Shown: piece by piece, positions 57,919-64,000 of the stretch
Position numbering within the stretch: the first letter of the stretch is position 1
How the letters are laid out: every line of letters begins with the position of its first letter
Assembly: GCF_030719035.1 (NCBI RefSeq)
Contig: NZ_CP132203.1
Location: 4,296,501 to 4,360,500, forward strand
Length of the DNA: 64,000 nucleotides
Direction: 5' to 3'
From: Hahella sp. HNIBRBA332
GTDB lineage: Bacteria; Pseudomonadota; Gammaproteobacteria; Pseudomonadales; Oleiphilaceae
The notes under the pieces: generated by a model
What the model saw: only the letters and a program-made list of their open reading frames with translations
The model's database searches: none
What the model was told of the DNA's origin: nothing
Made by a program: the position numbers and the translations under genes

Positions 57919-58089
57919 TCAGCCTGCCGATCTAAGCCATTCCGGGTGCGACAATTTGCCGTCTTCCCGACAGCGGCCCACTCCTTCTAAACTTCCCATC
58001 ACAGCAAGGTACAGAGCGTCCGGCGTAAACTCCCCTTTGCGCAGTTCCGGTCGCATTCCTTCCCAGGGTCGTTGCTTGTCCGGCTTCAC
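57919..58089 (-). CDS. small ORF, 56 residues, downstream of RegA-like gene
   Basis: A GTG-start frame with GAAGG six bases upstream, encoding VKPDKQRPWEGMRPELRKGE... and ending GKLSHPEWLRSAG. It is rich in charged residues, with a sensible codon mix. It follows the RegA-like gene on the same strand by about 50 bases. I do not recognise it. It may be a small partner of the redox two-component system or a short conserved hypothetical. Confidence 0.45.
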   Translation of the reverse strand: MKPDKQRPWEGMRPELRKGEFTPDALYLAVMGSLEGVGRCREDGKLSHPEWLRSAG

Positions 58090-58131
58090 GGTGGGCCTTC
58101 AACGTCCCGAACACTCTGCGGAAACTTTATC

Positions 58132-58161
58132 GCCCGGCCATCAACGCCGGGCGGGTTTTTT
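58132..58161 (+). terminator. plus-strand intrinsic terminator
   Basis: GCCCGGC and GCCGGGC around a seven-base loop, then GGG and six T. It overlaps the last codons of the RegA-like gene on the other strand. It may stop plus-strand readthrough from psuKG. Confidence 0.6.
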
Positions 58162-58680
58162 CTGTAGTTTCCGCTGCAAAGTACGGCGGTGCATGTTCAG
58201 CGCTCTCGCCGTCGCTGAGATATTGCCTTCATTCTCCTGCAACACTCGTTGAATGTGCTCCCATTCCAGGCGCCGCACGGACAGCGTCGCATCCGTATCC
58301 ACTTCAGACTCAACCGGCGCTTCTTCGCGGGATTCGCCAAAAGCGGCCAGCAATTCCGTCGCCGTCACCGGTTTGCAGAGATAATTCAACGCGCCGCGTT
58401 TGATCGCTTCCACTGCGGTGGCGATACTGGAGTAGCCCGTCAACATCACTACCTGTAACTGCGGCTGGCGTTGCAGCATCTCGGTGAGCAGTTGTAGACC
58501 GCTATCCCCCGCCAGATTCAGATCCAGCACCGCCCGGCTCGGGCTACTGTCTTCCAGGTGAGCCAGCGCCTCGTCACCACAACTGGCGGTGAGCACAGAC
58601 TCACCGCGTCGGCTCAGAGAGCGGGCCAGAGTTTGCAGAAAAACCTGATTGTCATCGATTAATAGCAGCGGCGTATTCAC
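58141..58680 (-). CDS. RegA/PrrA-family redox response regulator
   Basis: About 179 residues. Receiver domain with IDDN and Asp53 (VLDLNLAGDSG), LTGYSSIATAVEAIKRGALNYLCKP, a short linker and a Fis-type C-terminal helix-turn-helix (NEGNISATARALNMHRRTLQRKLQKK). This is the ActR/PrrA/RegA/RoxR architecture. GTG at 58680 has AAGGA nine bases upstream and overlaps the kinase 3' end. Likely controls respiratory or redox genes in answer to the quinone-sensing kinase. Confidence 0.93.
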   Translation of the reverse strand: MNTPLLLIDDNQVFLQTLARSLSRRGESVLTASCGDEALAHLEDSSPSRAVLDLNLAGDSGLQLLTEMLQRQPQLQVVMLTGYSSIATAVEAIKRGALNYLCKPVTATELLAAFGESREEAPVESEVDTDATLSVRRLEWEHIQRVLQENEGNISATARALNMHRRTLQRKLQKKPARR

Positions 58681-59992
58681 CGTTTGGATTTCCTTGTGAA
58701 AGGGTCGCATTCTCCCCGTCGCAGCGCGCGCCCTGCGGCATCGGCAACAGGATTTCCGTAATAGTTCCATCAGCGGCGTCGAGCAGACTCAAACTGCCGC
58801 CCAGGCGTTCAATGGTGGAGTGGGACAAAAACAATCCCAGACCATTACCGCCTTCCCGCATAGAAACAAAAGATTTGCCCAGATTCTGTCTTACCAGCGC
58901 CGGCAGACCCGGGCCTTTGTCATGGATGCGCAATAACAGTTCGCCATCGCTCAGACACGCATCCATTACCGGGTCCTCCGCGCTGGCTTTAGCGGCGTTA
59001 TCGAGCAGATTCAGAATCGCCATATCGAGCATTTCTTCTGAACGCACTTCCGCCTGTGGATTCTCAATACTCGCCAAACGCAATGACCCCGCAGGATGCA
59101 ACAGGGAGAATTCCTCACGCAGGCGCTGCACGAAGCCTTCCAGGGATTCGCTGCGCACCACGCCGGTACGAATGTCCTCCGCCTGACGCATCATTGAAGA
59201 CAGGGTCTGTTTGCACAAATCGATCTGCGTCGCCATGGAGCGCAGATCCTCCTGGGCCTGGGCATCCGCCACATCATGACGTAGATCGTCCACCAACAAC
59301 GCCAGGGTTCCCAGCGGCGCGCCAAGTTTATGCGCAGCGCCGGCGGCGAAGATAGCCGTCGCCACCAACCGCTCGTCGCGCAGCATCTGTTCCCGTTGCG
59401 CGGCGATCTGCTCACGCTGCCGCCGGATGGCCAGGGTCAGCGGCGCCACGACAATCAGCAGCAAGGCGACGGACAACAAAAACGTCAGCCACATCCCCGC
59501 CAGATGCAAGCGCATGAAGTTCTGCAAACCGTCCGGACGACTACTGGTCAGCGCAACGAAGTCCTGCGTCAACGCAAAATAGATACTCACGCAGACCGTC
59601 GCCAGAATCAGGCTGGACTGCCATCCCAGCAACGCAGCGCCCATGGCCACTGGCATCAGCAATAATGAAATGAATGGATTCGTATGTCCGCCAGTGTCAT
59701 GCAGAAACCAGCCCAGCAACAAAGTGGACGCCAGAAGCACCGCCAAATAGCGCCCGGTGGTCAGCTCCCTTATCCGTATGGAAGCCAGACAGGTTAACGC
59801 GGTGATCGCCAACTGCGCCGGCATGACCGCCCAGGGCAAACGCGGTGGCAGCTCCAACCGCCAGTGGCCGCTGAACAGGGCCAGCAAAGCCACCAATGAG
59901 ATGGACTGCATGGCCAGATAATAAGCCAGATAGCGCAGACTATCGCGCTGTAACGGCGTAGACAGCCAAGCGAAATATTTTGTTGTGTTCAT
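58652..59992 (-). CDS. RegB/PrrB-family sensor kinase
   Basis: About 446 residues. Six N-terminal membrane helices. The ubiquinone-binding heptad GGHTNPF (near 100-106) is the RegB hallmark. The phospho-acceptor His lies near 220 in AAGAAHKLGAPLGTL; the residue after His is Lys, where RegB usually has Glu. ATPase motifs LLDNAAKAS, HDKGPGLP and GNGLGLFLSHS follow. It senses the respiratory quinone pool. The ATG at 59992 is preferred over an upstream in-frame codon. Overlaps the regulator gene. Confidence 0.93.
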   Translation of the reverse strand: MNTTKYFAWLSTPLQRDSLRYLAYYLAMQSISLVALLALFSGHWRLELPPRLPWAVMPAQLAITALTCLASIRIRELTTGRYLAVLLASTLLLGWFLHDTGGHTNPFISLLLMPVAMGAALLGWQSSLILATVCVSIYFALTQDFVALTSSRPDGLQNFMRLHLAGMWLTFLLSVALLLIVVAPLTLAIRRQREQIAAQREQMLRDERLVATAIFAAGAAHKLGAPLGTLALLVDDLRHDVADAQAQEDLRSMATQIDLCKQTLSSMMRQAEDIRTGVVRSESLEGFVQRLREEFSLLHPAGSLRLASIENPQAEVRSEEMLDMAILNLLDNAAKASAEDPVMDACLSDGELLLRIHDKGPGLPALVRQNLGKSFVSMREGGNGLGLFLSHSTIERLGGSLSLLDAADGTITEILLPMPQGARCDGENATLSQGNPNGEYAAAINR

Positions 59993-60237
59993 AACGATCA
60001 AACCCCGGAATTGTGGGCATGATACCACTTGCCAAGCCGTCCGCGCCCAATGCGACATTTTGCCGCACTTCGATGAATTTCACCTCCACAATATACCCCT
60101 GCGTTTTTTGGTCGTTTCGATGGATAAGCTGCAACATAGCCCTCTCTAAGAAAGGGTGCGCGAAGAACGCAAACGAAGAAGGAATTTCGATCATCAATGC
60201 AAGTCATCGATACGCCAATACACCTCAGGAGGAGAAC

Positions 60238-60513
60238 ATGGACACCTCAAAAGCCCAACTCATGGTGAGCCTCGCTCGGGAGGAACTGGATGCGCTGCTG
60301 GACTGCGCAGCGGAGAAAGGCGCCCGACGGGCGCTGCTCGATCTAGGTCTGACAGGAGAGGACGCTTTTTCCGATATCCGTGAACTACGCGCGCTGCTGC
60401 AAGCGCTGCGACACGCCAAGCAGACCGCCTGGCATACGCTGATCCGGCTCGGCACCACCGGGCTGATTCTAACGCTGATGGGAGGGCTGGCGGTGAAGTT
60501 TCAACTGCTGTAA
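60238..60513 (+). CDS. DUF6127-like small protein with C-terminal helix
   Basis: 91 residues. Strong ribosome site AGGAGGAGAAC before the ATG. Helical acidic N-terminal part (LAREELDALLDCAAEKGARRALLDLGL), then a single C-terminal membrane helix (TTGLILTLMGGLAVKF). It resembles DUF6127 proteins, often found in phages and mobile regions; function unknown. No phage genes are near. Confidence 0.78.
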   Translation: MDTSKAQLMVSLAREELDALLDCAAEKGARRALLDLGLTGEDAFSDIRELRALLQALRHAKQTAWHTLIRLGTTGLILTLMGGLAVKFQLL

Positions 60514-60602
60514 CCCACCGGCTTTGCAGTAAAGACGTCCCCTGACCGCTAACGGTGCGGGCGACCTTCGTCGTTCAGGCCGCCCGCCTCTCAGATTGAA
60601 CA

Positions 60603-60631
60603 TTGTGAACCTGTTTCCGCTGGGGTATCCT
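60603..60631 (+). promoter_or_regulatory. putative ribB promoter
   Basis: TTGTGA (60603-60608), a 17-base spacer, TATCCT (60626-60631). It would start transcription about 25 bases before the FMN aptamer. Confidence 0.5.
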
Positions 60632-60664
60632 GCCTCCGCTTTTTTAAAGCGCACATTTAATCAA

Positions 60665-60810
60665 CTTATTCTCAGGGCAGGGTGAAATTCCCTACCGGCG
60701 GTATGTCCCCCAGTGGACGAGCCCGCGAGCGCCTGCTGTCGTTCAGCAGGGTCAGCAGATCCGGTGAGAGGCCGGAGCCGACGGTAACAGTCCGGATGGG
60801 AGAGAATAAG
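60665..60810 (+). ncRNA. FMN riboswitch (RFN element)
   Basis: Closing stem CTTATTCTC / GAGAATAAG is perfect. Core elements are present in order: CAGGGCAGGGTGAAATTCCC, CCGGCGGTA, AGCCCGCGAGCG, GTCAGCAGATCCGGTGAGA, GCCGGAGCCGACGGT and AGTCCGGATGGGAG. It binds FMN and shuts off ribB, here probably by hiding the ribosome site, because no clear terminator lies in the 120 bases before the ATG. Confidence 0.97.
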
Positions 60811-60930
60811 GCCAATGTCGCAGCGGGGCCGCGGATTTCACCACGGCCTGTTGCGGTCGTACGCCTGTTGACCGGTGTAAGTCGGTCGTATTCCCACAGC
60901 CCTGATTCTGGTAACTCAAATGGAGAACCC

Positions 60931-61593
60931 ATGAATCAGCCACAAACTTCTTTATTAGCGCCGTTCGGCGATGCTATTACCCGGGTGGAAAAAGCCCTGG
61001 AAGCCATTCGCAATGGTCAGGGCGTCCTGCTGGTGGACGATGAAGACCGTGAGAACGAAGGCGATCTGATTTACGCCGCAGAAACGCTGACCGAGCAGCA
61101 AATGGCGCTGTTGATCCGCGAATGCAGCGGCATCGTTTGCCTGTGCCTCACTGATGACGTTATCCGCCGCCTGCAATTGCCGATGATGGTGTCGGAAAAC
61201 TCCAGCAAAAACGGCACCGCGTTTACGGTCACCATTGAAGCGCGCGAAGGCGTCAGCACTGGAGTCTCCGCCGCGGACCGGGTCACCACCATCCGCACCG
61301 CTATTGCTGACGACGCCAAACCGGAAGATCTAGCCCGCCCGGGTCACGTTTTCCCCTTGCGCGCACAACCCGGCGGCGTGCTATCCCGTCGAGGACATAC
61401 GGAAGGCACGGTTGACCTGATGCGTCTGGCGGGCTTGAAGCCCACTGGCGTGCTCTGTGAACTGACCAATCCCGATGGCACGATGGCGCGCCTGCCGGAA
61501 ATCGTCGTATTCGCAGAGAAACACGCCATGCCGGTCTTAACTATCGAAGACTTGGTGAAATATCGCACAGGGACAATGGGTCAAGCGGTTTAA
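60931..61593 (+). CDS. ribB: 3,4-dihydroxy-2-butanone-4-phosphate synthase
   Basis: 220 residues. Turns ribulose 5-phosphate into the four-carbon unit of riboflavin. Mg/active-site segment VDDEDRENEGDLIYAAE (near 35-51) and HTEGTVDLMRLAGL, RPGHVFPLRA are diagnostic. Single-domain, without RibA. TGGAG lies before the ATG. It stands alone after the FMN riboswitch, so it is a feedback-controlled supplementary copy, likely separate from the main rib operon. Confidence 0.97.
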   Translation: MNQPQTSLLAPFGDAITRVEKALEAIRNGQGVLLVDDEDRENEGDLIYAAETLTEQQMALLIRECSGIVCLCLTDDVIRRLQLPMMVSENSSKNGTAFTVTIEAREGVSTGVSAADRVTTIRTAIADDAKPEDLARPGHVFPLRAQPGGVLSRRGHTEGTVDLMRLAGLKPTGVLCELTNPDGTMARLPEIVVFAEKHAMPVLTIEDLVKYRTGTMGQAV

Positions 61594-61618
61594 TCACCCG
61601 ACGCCGCGAACCTGTCTC

Positions 61619-61642
61619 AGACGGGGCCGAATGGCTCCGTCT
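61619..61642. terminator. hairpin between convergent ribB and YbaK-type gene
   Basis: AGACGGGGCC and GGCTCCGTCT pair over ten bases (one G-U) around a GAAT loop. No T-run. Likely ends both transcripts. Confidence 0.5.
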
Positions 61643-61649
61643 ACTCCGC

Positions 61650-62141
61650 CTACCGCTCAGTCAGATACACCACGGGGTTGTCGCAACAGTCCAGCACCTT
61701 GCGAACATCCTCAACGCTGATCTCCACCGTCTTCTCAGGCGGCCCGGGAGAAAACACCAGCCTCTCGCTGGAAAAAATGCACTCATCAATCACCAGCGTG
61801 ATATCAGCAGGATGTCCAAAAGGACAGGCGCACATCGGCTCACACCCGGTCTTTTCTGTTAACTCTTCATCGCTGCAAAAAGACGCCTTTCCGCCCAGCG
61901 CATTCTTTAACTGTTTCCAATCTAGGCGCTGATGCTGCAGCGTCACCAACATACAAAAACGCCCGTCTTTCAGTTTCATGAACAGACTTTTGCTTTCCGC
62001 GCCGGTGAAGCCAAAACGTCTGGCCACCTCTTCCGCCTTCTCATAGGTGAACACGGGTTCGTGAGTTTCTTCGCGGTAATTCACATTGGCCTTCTGCAAT
62101 AAAGCCATCGTATCCCTATATAAATCGTCAAGCGTTCTCAT
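61650..62141 (-). CDS. YbaK/ProX-type aminoacyl-tRNA deacylase
   Basis: 163 residues. YbaK/prolyl-tRNA-editing fold: THEPVFTYEKAEEVARRFG, ESKSLFMKLKDGRFCML (with the catalytic Lys region), GGKASFCSDEEL, and ACPFGHPADITLVIDECIF. Such proteins remove wrong amino acids from tRNA. Extra Cys residues (CCDNP, CMLVT) are noted. It overlaps the upstream GNAT gene by 14 bases. Exact substrate (Cys/Ala/Ser-tRNA) not known. Confidence 0.9.
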   Translation of the reverse strand: MRTLDDLYRDTMALLQKANVNYREETHEPVFTYEKAEEVARRFGFTGAESKSLFMKLKDGRFCMLVTLQHQRLDWKQLKNALGGKASFCSDEELTEKTGCEPMCACPFGHPADITLVIDECIFSSERLVFSPGPPEKTVEISVEDVRKVLDCCDNPVVYLTER

Positions 62142-62568
62142 TGTCTGGTTGAATCAATTCTTTGGTAAGGAAATGCTTGGCCTGATTGTGCTTGGGGTAC
62201 GACTCCAATGTAAATTGCAGCGTGTACCCTTTCTTTTCATAAAAAGGCAATGCCTGAAAACTGAATGTATCCAAAACAGCATAACGACAACCACGCTTGA
62301 TCGCCTCCGCCTCAGCGCGAGCCAACAACTCCCCGCCAATCCCTTTACTGCGCAATGATTCGGACACCCACAAATATTTAACCTTAAGCCAATTCCCAAA
62401 CGTCTCTCCAACCACCCCCGCCAACTTGGCGCTCTGATCATCAGAATAAAAAACCGCCAGATCCTTCATCTCCCGCATATCCATATAGTTCAGGTTGTAA
62501 GCAATCAAACCATTATGAATGACATCGATATCTTCTTGAGTCGGGGAATCCGTTAATACGAAGTTCAT
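62128..62568 (-). CDS. GNAT-family acetyltransferase
   Basis: 146 residues. The acetyl-CoA loop is ESLRSKGIGGELLARAEAEAIKRGC (motif A R/QxxGxG/A) and VLDTFSFQALPFYEKKGY is motif B. Substrate unknown. AAAGG precedes the ATG. AT-richer than upstream neighbours, coupled to the YbaK gene. Confidence 0.9.
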   Translation of the reverse strand: MNFVLTDSPTQEDIDVIHNGLIAYNLNYMDMREMKDLAVFYSDDQSAKLAGVVGETFGNWLKVKYLWVSESLRSKGIGGELLARAEAEAIKRGCRYAVLDTFSFQALPFYEKKGYTLQFTLESYPKHNQAKHFLTKELIQPDNENA

Positions 62569-62881
62569 ATTTTTCCTTTTAAATAAAATGATGTCGTTTC
62601 GATCCTTACCCTCAAAATCGGCAATAAAAAACCACTGCCCTGAGAGATAATACTTTTGGCATATGGAGAGACCATTAAATTTTCGTTATGATTTTCAGCC
62701 ATTCCAATTCCTTTATACTTTTTGACCAAAGCATAAGGACGATAGCTGTTTTCAATGATATGCATGGAGGCAAATACACATCTCATCCCTGCCACTTTTC
62801 TCACTCTTAAATCGTTGCTGCTTTCTGTGATCCCAGTTAAAGCGTCTGAGCCTATACAAATTCGAATATAAGGAGCTTAGT
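62569..62881. other. AT-rich gap before the RHS gene
   Basis: About 310 bases, lower GC than the rest. Contains only a doubtful minus-strand frame (62565-62702, AAGGA before an ATG, no domain). It should hold promoters of the GNAT and RHS genes. Confidence 0.4.
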
Positions 62882-64000
62882 TTGAAACACTTGTTGAAAG
62901 GCAACCCTCGTAATGGTTCTGCGCTATCTCTACTGGGCCTGCTTATAATTTATTCTCATGCCGCAAAAGCAGGAGAAAGTGTCACGATTCCTGGTAAATT
63001 TCTTAACTATGAGGCAGCCAGGCTAGCTGTTGAGAAACAGCCAAGAGATTCTTCAGATGGCGGGGGAATTTGCTGTAGTCATCACGAGTTAGGGTTCAGA
63101 AAAGCTTGGAAAAGCGTCAAACTTGATGGTGTAAGCATCGAATACTACGCTTCGTTTTACTACCCAAATAAAGAGTCTTGCCCTACTGGAACCGAGTCAT
63201 ACTCAAACAACTCCTGTTTGCCGGTTCCACAGAGCAAACCACCAGAAGTCTGTGCGGGGAATCCTATAGATGTATCTACAGGCGAAAAACGCCAAACAGA
63301 AGTCGACTATCAGGATGCCAAGTCAGGGCTTCTTACTTTTTCACGTACATACTCAAGCGCCACAGGCCAATGGAGAGATAATTTATCCCGCAGTACGACA
63401 GACAAAAAAGTACTTCGCACTGATGGATCTGTCCTTGTTAGACCCTGGATAAAATCTAATCTAAGCGATGGCACATCCACTTATTATTTAGCCACAGGAA
63501 ATGCAAAGAAAATTGAATACATTTCCATCAAGCCTTCGACTGGCGGCATTACACCAACCACCACAAAAAGCACCTCCGGCATTACATTAGATGAAAATGG
63601 AGTGCGCTATACCTATAACAGTGATGGAAAGTTAACTCGTGCAGAGAGGTTGGCTACGGGAGCATACGCCGAATACTCCTATGAGGATACGGATACTATC
63701 GTCACGGATAACTTGGGGCGAACACTTCGCATGAGTAAAGATGCGAGTGGAAATGTGACACAGATGATTACACCTGCCGGGGTGACGTTTAATTATACGT
63801 ATATTGATGGAAATCTAACCCGCCTTGATAACTCCGCGGATATATCAAAACAATACCATTACGAAGACTCCCGCTTTCCCCATGCCCTAACAGGCATTAC
63901 CGATGAAAAAGGCGTTCGCTTCGCCACCTGGAAATACGATGACCAGGGTCGCGCAGTTCTTTCAGAGCATGCTGATGGCGCAGAGAGGGTTACTCTCAGC
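62882..64000 (+). CDS. RHS/YD-repeat protein (partial, runs off window)
   Basis: The first 373 codons of a larger gene, open to the window edge. TTG start with AAGGAG six bases upstream. Signal peptide (SALSLLGLLIIYSHAAKAG), a Cys-rich segment (GGICCSHHE ... CPTGTESYSNNSCLP), then the RHS entry pattern AGNPIDVSTGEKRQTEVDY, and YD repeats such as TYNSDGKLTRAE, YSYEDTDTIVTDNLGRTLRM, TYIDGNLTRL and WKYDDQGRAVLSEHADGA. RHS proteins form a shell around a C-terminal toxin or adhesin domain. The variable tip lies beyond the window. AT-richer than the flank. Confidence 0.88.
   Translation, partial: MKHLLKGNPRNGSALSLLGLLIIYSHAAKAGESVTIPGKFLNYEAARLAVEKQPRDSSDGGGICCSHHELGFRKAWKSVKLDGVSIEYYASFYYPNKESCPTGTESYSNNSCLPVPQSKPPEVCAGNPIDVSTGEKRQTEVDYQDAKSGLLTFSRTYSSATGQWRDNLSRSTTDKKVLRTDGSVLVRPWIKSNLSDGTSTYYLATGNAKKIEYISIKPSTGGITPTTTKSTSGITLDENGVRYTYNSDGKLTRAERLATGAYAEYSYEDTDTIVTDNLGRTLRMSKDASGNVTQMITPAGVTFNYTYIDGNLTRLDNSADISKQYHYEDSRFPHALTGITDEKGVRFATWKYDDQGRAVLSEHADGAERVTLS

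Noticed and set aside
62565..62702. 45-codon minus-strand frame with AAGGA before an ATG
   Set aside because: Very short, AT-rich and without a recognisable feature; it could be chance, so it is only mentioned in the gap entry.

Overview
The window reads as chromosomal DNA of a marine gammaproteobacterium. Gene content and codon style resemble Hahella and relatives in the Oceanospirillales; this is an inference from protein families, not from a marker gene. It is densely coded and mostly GC-rich. Two stretches are clearly AT-richer: about 3.9-4.65 kb, and 62.57 kb to the end. I found no rRNA, tRNA, insertion sequence or CRISPR array.

Layout. 1-3.8 kb: RND efflux pair on the minus strand, the permease cut by the window edge. 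4.65-7.1 kb: glutathione-dependent formaldehyde detoxification (GFA-family protein, fghA, frmA), divergent from a MalT-like LuxR regulator (7.3-10.0 kb). 10.0-12.7 kb: a small orphan ORF with an upstream dyad, a short PEP-CTERM protein, an FMN reductase and soxR facing each other across a near-consensus SoxR box, and a DUF4253 protein. 12.9-16.8 kb: an acyltransferase and a CpxP/CpxR/CpxA-like envelope stress set. 16.8-19.8 kb: five small envelope proteins (C39-like peptidase with TPRs, PA2779-like, OmpA-like lipoprotein, BON, EF-hand). 20.2-23.6 kb: glrK-qseG-glrR, translationally coupled.

23.8-28.3 kb is the most intriguing block: four overlapping or close genes encoding a cupredoxin-like periplasmic protein, a c-di-GMP protein with a degenerate GGDEF and intact EAL, a DUF3034 outer-membrane-like protein and a lipoprotein truncated hemoglobin. 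It looks like an uncharacterised metal/gas-sensing system tied to c-di-GMP. Next come slyD, an orphan T2SS-F protein and maoP.

30.7-38.3 kb: an Rrf2-type SUF regulator divergent from sufB-C-D-S-A-T-E, closed by a 14-bp tandem repeat and an unknown gene. 38.5-45.2 kb: miscellaneous genes (DinB-like, flavin reductase, variant macro domain, GH-like secreted protein, DCC and DoxX-like pair, orphan TPP enzyme).

45.2-48.5 kb: upp, URC4-like DUF1688 and URC1-like GTP cyclohydrolase II, matching the uracil-catabolising URC pathway. At 55.9-57.9 kb psuK-psuG release uracil from pseudouridine, so the two loci could feed one route. Between them, 48.7-55.8 kb is a siderophore uptake locus: a TonB receptor divergent from a FhuF-like reductase, an ABC ATPase, a binding protein and a fused FhuB permease, with a Fur-like site between. 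57.9-60.0 kb: a RegB/RegA (PrrBA)-type redox two-component system plus a small ORF. 60.2-62.6 kb: a DUF6127 protein, an FMN riboswitch with ribB, a YbaK-type deacylase and a GNAT acetyltransferase. The window ends inside an AT-richer RHS/YD-repeat gene.
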